From the NCBI GenBank assembly GCA_012522255.1, contig JAAYKT010000350.1, positions 1 through 11,573 of the forward strand: 11,573 nucleotides of DNA, given 5' to 3'. Positions 1-6,045 of this stretch are shown piece by piece. The notes below the pieces were generated by a model. It made no database searches and had not been told where the DNA came from. It worked only from the letters and a program-made list of their open reading frames with translations. This DNA is from Clostridiales bacterium (lineage in GTDB: Bacteria; Bacillota; Clostridia; Lutisporales; Lutisporaceae). How positions within the stretch are numbered: the stretch's first letter is position 1; each line of letters opens with the position of its first letter. The translations under genes and the position numbers were made by a program.

Positions 1-704
1 GCATCCTCTATCAGCTTTCCGGCAAAATACCCTTCCGGCCTTTTAAATATACTTCCTGCACTAGGATAATCAAGAGGTTGTTTTTCTTTCCTTTTTTCAT
101 TTAGCTCTTCCATAGTCTTTTTAATCTCGTTATAGTTTCCTTTTTTTAACGAAAAAAACACTTTTGTTGTTATGTGTTGTCCCTTATTTATAATACTTTT
201 ACGGTACCCGAATTCCATTTGTTTATTGTCCAATACACCTAATTTCAAATCAGAATCCAATACTTCAACCTTTTCTACGATATCCTTCATTTCAGTTCCA
301 TAAGCACCTGCGTTCATAAAAACAGCACCCCCAACCGACCCGGGGATTCCGTTGGCAAATTCCATACCTGAAAGGGAATTTTCTGCCGCCGTTTTTGATA
401 TCCCCGAAAGCAGTGCACCGCATTCGGCGATAATCTTGTTATCGCTTACCTCAACTTTGGCTATCCTATCACCTAATCTAATAACCGCTCCCCTTATCCC
501 ATCATCTGATACCAATAAATTAGTTCCGTTTCCAATAAGGAAATATGGTATTGTTTTTTCCCTGAGATACTTAATAAAGTAAATTAATTCATCTATGCTA
601 TCCGGTTCCATATAGATATCCGCTTTGCCCCCAACCCTCATTGAGGTATGTTCTTTCATCGGCTCATCATATCTCACATTGGCAAATGAATTATTAAATT
701 GCAA
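1..704 (-). CDS. murB: UDP-N-acetylenolpyruvoylglucosamine reductase, 3' end cut off by window edge
   Basis: MurB is the cytoplasmic FAD- and NADPH-dependent enzyme that reduces UDP-GlcNAc-enolpyruvate to UDP-MurNAc, the second committed step of peptidoglycan synthesis. The visible 234 residues carry the FAD-binding PCMH-type fold: GNGTNLLV at about 58-65 and PGSVGGAVFMNAGAYG at about 121-136. They also include FGYRKS at about 165-170, and AGSIFKRP at about 216-223 whose serine (218) is the expected catalytic proton donor. The family is usually near 300 residues, so roughly the last 65 lie beyond the left edge. The start is TTG at 704-702, chosen because AGGAGG at 718-713 lies 8 nt upstream; the in-frame TTG at 710 is too close to it. 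The gene follows the CofE-like gene by 15 nt and its ribosome binding site abuts that gene's stop, so the two are probably co-transcribed and perhaps translationally linked. In many Firmicutes rapZ, yvcK and whiA follow murB, but that region is not visible here. Confidence 0.96.
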   Translation of the reverse strand, partial: MQFNNSFANVRYDEPMKEHTSMRVGGKADIYMEPDSIDELIYFIKYLREKTIPYFLIGNGTNLLVSDDGIRGAVIRLGDRIAKVEVSDNKIIAECGALLSGISKTAAENSLSGMEFANGIPGSVGGAVFMNAGAYGTEMKDIVEKVEVLDSDLKLGVLDNKQMEFGYRKSIINKGQHITTKVFFSLKKGNYNEIKKTMEELNEKRKEKQPLDYPSAGSIFKRPEGYFAGKLIED

Positions 705-712
705 AATCAAAT

Positions 713-718
713 CCTCCT
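713..718 (-). promoter_or_regulatory. Ribosome binding site fixing the TTG start of murB
   Basis: AGGAGG on the minus strand lies 8 nt before the TTG at 704. It sits 2 nt beyond the stop codon (722-720) of the preceding CofE-like gene. This site is the reason for preferring a TTG start over the internal ATG codons. Confidence 0.85.
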
Positions 719-719
719 T

Positions 720-1409
720 TTAATCAACCTTATTCAAAGGTCTCAAAACACCTATGGGAGTCTGCTCGGAACACTGCCCTAAAGGATTATCCCTCAATAA
801 CTCCAAGATCATTTTCCTATCTAAATCTTTTTTCGAGGTACCTAATATGTTACCTCCAAAATCATTCATATCTACCACTGCAACTTCTGCTTTTATAGCC
901 TCACTGACTTTCATGGCTACCCTGTCCGGCTCCTCCGGTCCCAATACCACACATTTATTATAAGGCGGCAATGTATTTAAAGTAGGACCGTCTATGGATG
1001 ATGCTTTATAGCCTGCAATCCTGTAAAAATCCCCTTTTCTTCCAAATAGCTTAGTTATAAAGCTTACTGCTGCCGCAAATAATATTTTTAGCACACCACA
1101 TTCCCTTAACGCCATCTCCATGGTTTCCGGAATCCCCAAACCGATACCAATGGGAGTCTTTGTTACATGTTTGGATAAGAAAACAGCCAAGGGCCTTGGC
1201 TTAATTTCATTTAAAAAGTATGCCCTCCCTTGCGTAATAGCAACTACTTTTTCACTGATAAATACTATGTCTTCATCCTTTACTATTTCTTCTGCATATT
1301 TTTTTACCACATCAACGATATTATCTTCTTTCTGAATTACATGGGTTTTTACGGGAATTCTTAAATACTTCTTATTATTATATTCGATTATTGGCTGTTT
1401 TTCTTTCAT
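720..1409 (-). CDS. CofE-like protein (coenzyme F420-0:L-glutamate ligase family domain)
   Basis: This 229-aa protein resembles the catalytic domain of CofE, which in F420-making archaea and actinobacteria adds glutamate to coenzyme F420-0 through a gamma-linkage using GTP. Visible family-like features are the N-terminal DNIVDVVKKY followed by DEDIVFISEKVVAITQGR (about 46-62), a glycine-rich stretch with PIGIGLGIPETM (86-97), and VVDMNDFGGNILG (178-190). The predicted protein is soluble, with no signal peptide; one hydrophobic stretch (about 107-121) is probably buried. The ATG start has GGAGG (1420-1416) 6 nt upstream. It lies 54 nt after the solute-binding protein gene with no terminator seen, and 15 nt before murB. 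Low-GC Firmicutes are not known F420 producers, so the annotated ligase reaction is doubtful. Gamma-glutamyl ligation of another substrate, perhaps linked to cell-wall precursor metabolism, is an inference from position only. Confidence 0.8.
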   Translation of the reverse strand: MKEKQPIIEYNNKKYLRIPVKTHVIQKEDNIVDVVKKYAEEIVKDEDIVFISEKVVAITQGRAYFLNEIKPRPLAVFLSKHVTKTPIGIGLGIPETMEMALRECGVLKILFAAAVSFITKLFGRKGDFYRIAGYKASSIDGPTLNTLPPYNKCVVLGPEEPDRVAMKVSEAIKAEVAVVDMNDFGGNILGTSKKDLDRKMILELLRDNPLGQCSEQTPIGVLRPLNKVD

Positions 1410-1463
1410 ACTCTTCCTCCAAACTATAACAAATTTAACTTTGCTTATAACAATTGTGCGCTT

Positions 1464-2786
1464 TTAATCATTAAAATATTTGGCAGCAGTTGCCTTTGCA
1501 TCCTGCAGAGCATTTTGGGGGGTTTTATTACCATTTAAGACATCTGAAACTGCATATTGGAATATCTCATCCATTTCCCACCACCATTTATATCCGGAAA
1601 GATGACTGGCAAATTCTAATCCTCTTTGAATAGTATACATCTCTTTATCATTTTGGTACATATTGTTAGCAGATTTCCTGATTGGAAAATAGCCAAAATT
1701 CTTCAGTTCTTCCTGAAACTTTTCGCTTGTCAAATACTCAATAAATTCGATACAAGCCTCTTTTTTTTCTTCATTGCTCTGTTTAAATACTCCATAGGAA
1801 TAATAAATATCATTTATGTATGATGGAAATTTTTCGTCTTTGCAGGGATATTGTGCTGTCGCAAAATTTATACCGTATTTGCTGCCAAGGCCTCTTAGGT
1901 AAGGTACCATCCAGGCATCCCCTGAGAAAACCGCCGCCTTGCCGTTTAAAAAAAGATAAAAAGCCCGGCTATTTGTGATATTTGCAGTATCTGGATACAA
2001 TGCTTTATGTTCATTCTTTAATTCGTTCAGCCTCGTCAATCCCTGCAAAATCTCATCAAAAACATCTGTACTGCCTATTGATGTTATTGTTTTGTCGCAC
2101 AATAACATTCCATAAATATTATAATGTCCCATTTCCATAGAATCTAATAAACCATAAACACTTTTTCCGCTTTTTTTTGTGGAAATAACAGTAAGTTTTT
2201 TTAGGCTTTCAAGGAATTCTTCATAAGTCCAAAAGCCATCCAATGGCAACTCTACTTCCCTGTCCTGAAAAATATCTTTGTTTAATAACAAAGTATAACC
2301 CATTTTTGCCCACGGTATTCCAAATAATGTATTGTTATATGTACAGGAAGACAATGCATCTTGCAAATAATCCTCTTTATCTTCCAGTTTTATGTAATCA
2401 TCCAATGGTTCAAGGAGACCTGATGATATAAAATACATATCGCTGCCCACCGGTGCAATATCCGGACAGGCACCAATTTTTGAGGCCGCCCTAAGTGTAA
2501 GTTTTCCGGTTGCTGAATCAATAGTTCTATAATCTATATAGGTTCCGGGATGTAATTTCTCATAATCTTTTATCTTTTTGCTTATCCAACCGTGGTCACC
2601 GCCGTTAACAGTATCCAGTTTAGGATAATCCCAAAAAGTAATAACGCCTCTCCATTTCGCAATACTTTCTCTGCCTTCATAGCTTTCTTTATAATCAACG
2701 TGATATTTTTTGAAAAGCGTTGGCCCAAGCAATACAAAGGCAAGCGAAAACAAAACCAGAAAGATATTTATAATTTTTTTCTGCAT
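1464..2786 (-). CDS. Extracellular solute-binding protein (family 1), N-terminally anchored, orphan
   Basis: This 440-aa protein looks like the sugar or oligosaccharide receptor of an ABC importer. After a short KK-containing head there is a hydrophobic segment at about residues 6-25. The mature domain opens with GVITFWDY (47-54), the usual first beta strand. It contains the family hallmark FLNGKAAVFSGDAWMV (279-294) and ends with FIEYLTSEKFQEEL (348-361) and a tryptophan patch KWWWEM (400-405). There is no lipobox cysteine after the hydrophobic segment, so the protein is probably held by an uncleaved helix or released by signal peptidase I rather than lipidated, which is unusual for a Gram-positive receptor. 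No permease or ATPase gene flanks it. The ATG at 2786 has GGAGG about 8 nt upstream. The uvrC terminator lies upstream, and I found no convincing sigma-A promoter in the 118 bp between. The ligand cannot be read from the sequence. Confidence 0.88.
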   Translation of the reverse strand: MQKKIINIFLVLFSLAFVLLGPTLFKKYHVDYKESYEGRESIAKWRGVITFWDYPKLDTVNGGDHGWISKKIKDYEKLHPGTYIDYRTIDSATGKLTLRAASKIGACPDIAPVGSDMYFISSGLLEPLDDYIKLEDKEDYLQDALSSCTYNNTLFGIPWAKMGYTLLLNKDIFQDREVELPLDGFWTYEEFLESLKKLTVISTKKSGKSVYGLLDSMEMGHYNIYGMLLCDKTITSIGSTDVFDEILQGLTRLNELKNEHKALYPDTANITNSRAFYLFLNGKAAVFSGDAWMVPYLRGLGSKYGINFATAQYPCKDEKFPSYINDIYYSYGVFKQSNEEKKEACIEFIEYLTSEKFQEELKNFGYFPIRKSANNMYQNDKEMYTIQRGLEFASHLSGYKWWWEMDEIFQYAVSDVLNGNKTPQNALQDAKATAAKYFND

Positions 2787-2903
2787 TTAATGTACCTCCA
2801 AAGAATATGGTCAAGCAGTCATTAATACGATAGCTGTTACAATATTTATATTCTTGGGAGACATAATGCATACTCAAAATGTACTATATCTAAAAACAAA
2901 AAA
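2787..2903 (-). other. Leader region of the solute-binding protein gene
   Basis: This AT-rich stretch lies between the uvrC terminator and the solute-binding protein start. It holds the ribosome binding site (GGAGG near 2799-2795). A TTGAGT is followed 21 nt later by TATAAA, which is too wide for a standard sigma-A promoter, so the promoter is not assigned. Confidence 0.4.
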
Positions 2904-2916
2904 GCGGCTTTGCCGC
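2892..2916 (-). terminator. Intrinsic terminator of the ybaK-like/uvrC unit
   Basis: On the minus strand the hairpin GCGGC-AAA-GCCGC (2916-2904) is followed by TTTTTTGTTTTT (2903-2892). The short GC-rich stem, triloop and U run are typical of Rho-independent termination. It lies 55 nt beyond the uvrC stop and separates uvrC from the solute-binding protein gene. Confidence 0.85.
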
Positions 2917-2952
2917 AATAACTCCGGTGCCTGGCAATAACTCCGGTGCCTG
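2915..2952. repeat. Tandem 19-bp repeat, two copies
   Basis: The 19-bp unit GCAATAACTCCGGTGCCTG occurs perfectly twice, at 2915-2933 and 2934-2952. The second copy is also the left arm plus loop of the palindrome at 2934-2968. The left copy shares its first two bases with the terminator stem. Confidence 0.93.
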
Positions 2953-2968
2953 GCACCGGAGTTATTGC
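2934..2968. repeat. Perfect 16-bp palindrome abutting the uvrC stop codon
   Basis: GCAATAACTCCGGTGC (2934-2949) is followed by the 3-nt spacer CTG and its exact reverse complement (2953-2968). The structure ends 3 nt from the uvrC stop at 2974-2972. Its core GGTGCC-TGGCACC resembles REP-like palindromes scattered through some Firmicute genomes; whether it is dispersed in this genome cannot be seen here. In the uvrC mRNA it would form a very stable hairpin that could protect the 3' end or add to termination. Confidence 0.9.
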
Positions 2969-2971
2969 TAA

Positions 2972-4834
2972 TCAGTTGCTAAAAAAGTTTATTATATTTT
3001 CGGCCACCTTCTTGTTTATACCCTCTACCGATAGCAAATCTTCCAAGGATGCGACCTTTATTTGCTCTATATTTTTAAAATGCTTCAGCAGAGCATTTTT
3101 CCTTTTGGCACCAACACCCGGTATATCATCCAAAACCGATTTGGTAATTTTCTTTTTTCTTAAACTTCTGTGATAAGTAATGGCAAACCTATGGGCTTCG
3201 TCCTGTATTCTGATTATAAGCTTAAAAACCTCGGTATTCTTAGGCAAGATGATTTCTTTATTATCAAAAATAATACCCCTCGTTCTGTGTTTATTATCTT
3301 TAACCATGCCGCATACCGGAATATTCAACTCAAGTTTTTCCAAAACTGAATTAACAGTGTTCACTTGCCCCGACCCTCCGTCTATTAATAGCAAATCAGG
3401 AAATAATGCAAATTTGGTATTTTTATAATCACTATTTTTATTTGCTATGGTTTTTCTCTCTTCCAAACCATGCTGAAACCTTCTATCGATTATTTCCCTT
3501 AGGCTTCCATAATCATCTTGGCCTTCAAATCCTTTTATCCTAAAGCGCCTGTAATGTTTTTTTACAGGCTTACCCTCTTCAAAAACTATCATAGAACCGA
3601 CATTATCGACGCCTTGTATATTGGATATATCAAAAGCCTCTATGCGATGAATATTGTTGCTTATTCCTAAATAAGTAGCCAATTCCTCAAACAGCTTAGA
3701 AGTCCTTTCTTTATTTTTATTGTGCTTTTCTATTTCAAGGCGCAAGGATTCTTTTGCATTATTCTGAGCCATTTGCATCAGCTTGCGCTTATCGCCCCTA
3801 TGGGGAACAGCAATCTTCACCTTACTGCCCTTTTTTTCACTTAACCACTTGCCCAAAACTTCACTATCTTCTATTTCAATCGGTACAAGAATAGTCTTCG
3901 GTACAAAAATTGCTTTATTATAATATTGTTTTATAAAACTGCCGACTACTTCCTCTTCATCACTTTTTTCTTCATCAGATAAAAAGAAATTTTCCCTGCC
4001 GATAAGCTTTCCCGACCTGATAAAAAATATCTGTACACTTACAAGGTTTGAATTTGTTTCATAGGCAATGACATCTATATCCTCTAATTTGGCTGAAATC
4101 ACAATTTGTTCTTCATTTATTTTATTTACAGCCGACAGCTGATCCCTAACCTCGGCAGCTCTCTCAAATTCAAGGTTTTTCGCATACTCATCCATTCTTT
4201 TTCCCAACCCGCTTATAAGTTTTTGCTGCTTTCCTTCTAAAAATAAACAGATATCCTTGATTATACTGTCATACTCTTCTTTGCCCACTTTACCTGTGCA
4301 TGGTGCTATGCATCTATTTATATGGGCATTCAAGCAAGGCCTGTCACTGCCCATAATTCTATCTATGTCTTTATTGCAATCCCTTATGGGAAATATCCTT
4401 TGTATTAAATCTATAGTCTGTTTAACAGCCTTACTATCTGCATAAGGCCCAAAATATTTACCTTTGTCCTTTTTTATTTCCCTTACAATTATTACTCTGG
4501 GAAAACTTTCATCCATAGTGATCTTTATATAGGGATAGTGCTTATCATCTTTAAGTGTTACATTATATTTCGGCCTATGCTTCTTAATCAGGTTGCATTC
4601 CAATATCAAAGCTTCCAGTTCGTTTTTCGTTATGATATAATCAAAATCCACGATGTTTTCAACCATGGCATATACCTTGGCCAACTGATTCTTTGAATGC
4701 TGAAAATACTGTCTGACCCGATTTTTCAGATTAATAGCCTTACCAACATAGATAATCCGGTTTTCATCATTTCTCATTATATAAACGCCCGGTTTATCAG
4801 GAAGGTTTTTTAATTTTTCTTCTAAATTTACCAT
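2972..4834 (-). CDS. uvrC: Excinuclease ABC subunit C
   Basis: UvrC makes the 3' and 5' incisions around a lesion after UvrB has been loaded on DNA. The protein is full length (620 aa). In order it has the GIY-YIG nuclease domain (GVYIM 16-20, YVG 29-31), which makes the 3' cut. Four cysteines follow (C153, C167, C175, C179), matching the iron-sulfur ligands known from E. coli UvrC. A UVR motif that binds UvrB lies at about 205-240. The RNase H-like domain for the 5' cut carries D402 (EAFDISN), D485 (LLIDGGSGQ) and H548 (DEAHRFA), the expected triad. Tandem helix-hairpin-helix DNA-binding motifs lie at about 567-618. The ATG at 4834 has GGGGA 6 nt upstream. It follows the ybaK-like gene by 16 nt, so the two likely share a transcript. 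No LexA box was seen before that pair. Confidence 0.98.
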   Translation of the reverse strand: MVNLEEKLKNLPDKPGVYIMRNDENRIIYVGKAINLKNRVRQYFQHSKNQLAKVYAMVENIVDFDYIITKNELEALILECNLIKKHRPKYNVTLKDDKHYPYIKITMDESFPRVIIVREIKKDKGKYFGPYADSKAVKQTIDLIQRIFPIRDCNKDIDRIMGSDRPCLNAHINRCIAPCTGKVGKEEYDSIIKDICLFLEGKQQKLISGLGKRMDEYAKNLEFERAAEVRDQLSAVNKINEEQIVISAKLEDIDVIAYETNSNLVSVQIFFIRSGKLIGRENFFLSDEEKSDEEEVVGSFIKQYYNKAIFVPKTILVPIEIEDSEVLGKWLSEKKGSKVKIAVPHRGDKRKLMQMAQNNAKESLRLEIEKHNKNKERTSKLFEELATYLGISNNIHRIEAFDISNIQGVDNVGSMIVFEEGKPVKKHYRRFRIKGFEGQDDYGSLREIIDRRFQHGLEERKTIANKNSDYKNTKFALFPDLLLIDGGSGQVNTVNSVLEKLELNIPVCGMVKDNKHRTRGIIFDNKEIILPKNTEVFKLIIRIQDEAHRFAITYHRSLRKKKITKSVLDDIPGVGAKRKNALLKHFKNIEQIKVASLEDLLSVEGINKKVAENIINFFSN

Positions 4835-4850
4835 ATTAATTCCCCATTAT

Positions 4851-5312
4851 TCAATCCTTGCACAAATCCACCCATATTCCCTCTGTAACCTCTGCTAAAT
4901 AATCAACATCAATTTTTACAGCGGTATTTGCCCCGCCGCCGGCAGGAAATACATAATCAAAAACCTTCAGTGATTCATCCAAATATATATCCAAAGGCTT
5001 AACCAGCCCAAAGGGGCAGACTCCGCCGACAGGATGGCCTGTGGCTTCATTTAAGTCATCCGGCTTTATGAATCTTGCTTTTTCTTTAAAATATCCTTTG
5101 AACTTTTGATTATCAACCTTCACATCTCCCTTTGTCAACAACAGAATATCCCTTTCCTTAAGCCTGAATGCCATAGTCTTTGCAATTCTCGCCGGTTCCA
5201 CGCCCAGCGCTGCGGCAGCCAATTCAACTGTAGCGGTGCTTGTTTTCATTTCTATTACTTTTAAGGGAAGGCCCTTTTCTTTAAATTGTTTTTTTACACT
5301 TTCTATACTCAT
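4851..5312 (-). CDS. YbaK/EbsC-family aminoacyl-tRNA deacylase
   Basis: This 153-aa single-domain protein belongs to the YbaK/ProX/EbsC family, which hydrolyses mischarged aminoacyl-tRNAs in trans (for example Cys-tRNA-Pro or Ala-tRNA-Pro) in the cytoplasm. The family lysine appears as K45 in RIAKTMAFR. The glycine-rich loop GHPVGGVCPFG is at 92-102, and AGGGANT at 124-130 completes the pocket. The length is typical of the free-standing family. ATG at 5312 has GGAGG about 7 nt upstream. It begins 161 bp after the preceding gene, beyond a terminator, and is followed by uvrC after 16 nt. The tRNA specificity cannot be assigned from sequence alone. Pairing with uvrC is probably positional rather than functional. 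Confidence 0.93.
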   Translation of the reverse strand: MSIESVKKQFKEKGLPLKVIEMKTSTATVELAAAALGVEPARIAKTMAFRLKERDILLLTKGDVKVDNQKFKGYFKEKARFIKPDDLNEATGHPVGGVCPFGLVKPLDIYLDESLKVFDYVFPAGGGANTAVKIDVDYLAEVTEGIWVDLCKD

Positions 5313-5430
5313 AAGTAAACCTCCGTAAACTTTGTATTATTAAAACAGCTTGATACCCGTTACTATAATAATACAACATTTTTAGTGATTTTGCCTTTGC
5401 TTAAGGATTTTTATACTAACTTATTGTCAG

Positions 5431-5463
5431 ATAAAAAAATAAGCCGGTACAATATATACCGGC
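5431..5463 (-). terminator. Intrinsic terminator after the uvrB-uvrA-165 aa gene unit
   Basis: On the minus strand GCCGGTA (5463-5457), a 7-nt loop and TACCGGC (5449-5443) form a perfect stem followed by TTATTTTTTTAT (5442-5431). It lies 10 nt beyond the stop of the 165-aa gene. It separates the SOS-controlled unit from the ybaK-like/uvrC pair. Confidence 0.85.
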
Positions 5464-5473
5464 AATCAGACTA

Positions 5474-5971
5474 TTATTCTTTAAAATCCGCTTTTTTAAC
5501 TTTACCGTTATCAGCCATTGTAACTTTTGTTATTTTAACCAGTTTGTTTTCATCGTTTACCTTGGCACATTCAATCACTTGTATGGTCTTTTTCGTAACA
5601 GTGCCCGCCTTGTAGATATCTCCGAGTATCCTGTAAATCGAATAAGGATGATCCGGATCCTTAAGGCTTATAAAAGATGCATTATCCGTTAAAATGGCAC
5701 CTTCAACCAATTTGCCATAATCGGCATCTTTTATGTCTGCGATAATCAAATAATCAGTTTCATCTTTTAAATCATCAAAACCTTTTACTTGTTTTATTTT
5801 GAAGCTGCCTTTTGCAACAGCGCTTATTGCTGCCATCAATGGCAATATACCCCAACCTTTATGCCCGGAAATAATGAAACTGTCTTTTTTCATTACCGAC
5901 TCTTCAATATATTCCCCCTGGCCTTCTGTCATAAATCCTTTGTCTCTTAATTTTTCCAAAAAAACATTCAT
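5474..5971 (-). CDS. Protein of unrecognised family, resembling a degenerate CpaF/VirB11-type ATPase
   Basis: I do not recognise an established family. The 165-aa soluble protein (numbered from the ATG at 5971) begins with a helical segment, FLEKLRDKGFMTEGQGEYIEE. It continues SFIISGHKGWGILPLMAAISA, which has the shape of a P-loop, GxxGxG, but with Ile-Leu where Lys-Thr/Ser is required (about 36-43). A second block, DYLIIADIKDADYGKLVEGAI (about 74-94), then ASFISLKDPDHPYSIYRIL (about 98-116), parallels in spacing the Walker B region, the HAN-type loop and the following helix of CpaF/TadA secretion ATPases. If the resemblance is real, nucleotide hydrolysis should be lost. The upstream GTG at 5980 is only about 1 nt from AAGGA (5986-5982), so ATG at 5971 with a 10-nt spacing is preferred. 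It lies 62 nt after uvrA with no terminator between, so it is probably co-transcribed with uvrBA. Confidence 0.72.
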   Translation of the reverse strand: MNVFLEKLRDKGFMTEGQGEYIEESVMKKDSFIISGHKGWGILPLMAAISAVAKGSFKIKQVKGFDDLKDETDYLIIADIKDADYGKLVEGAILTDNASFISLKDPDHPYSIYRILGDIYKAGTVTKKTIQVIECAKVNDENKLVKITKVTMADNGKVKKADFKE

Positions 5972-6029
5972 ACATCGCACATCCTTTCCATTATTCTCAA
6001 TCTTTTTTAAATTAAAATATGTACAAGAG

Positions 6030-6045
6030 GTGCTTAATTAAGCAC
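6030..6045. repeat. Perfect 16-bp palindrome spanning the uvrA stop codon
   Basis: GTGCTTAATTAAGCAC is self-complementary and covers the last codons and stop of uvrA (6036-6034). As RNA it would give a 6-bp stem with an AAUU loop, extendable by 3 bp across a one-base bulge. No U run follows, so it is not a terminator. It could modestly stabilise or pause the transcript, or may be chance. Confidence 0.6.

Noticed and set aside
1410..1463. Promoter for the CofE-like gene from TTGTTA and TATAGT in the gap after the solute-binding protein gene
   Set aside because: The 19-bp spacing and weak hexamers in AT-rich DNA are not convincing, and co-transcription explains the layout.
2915..2968. A CRISPR-like array
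   Set aside because: The repeats are contiguous with no spacers, only two direct copies exist, and no cas genes are present.
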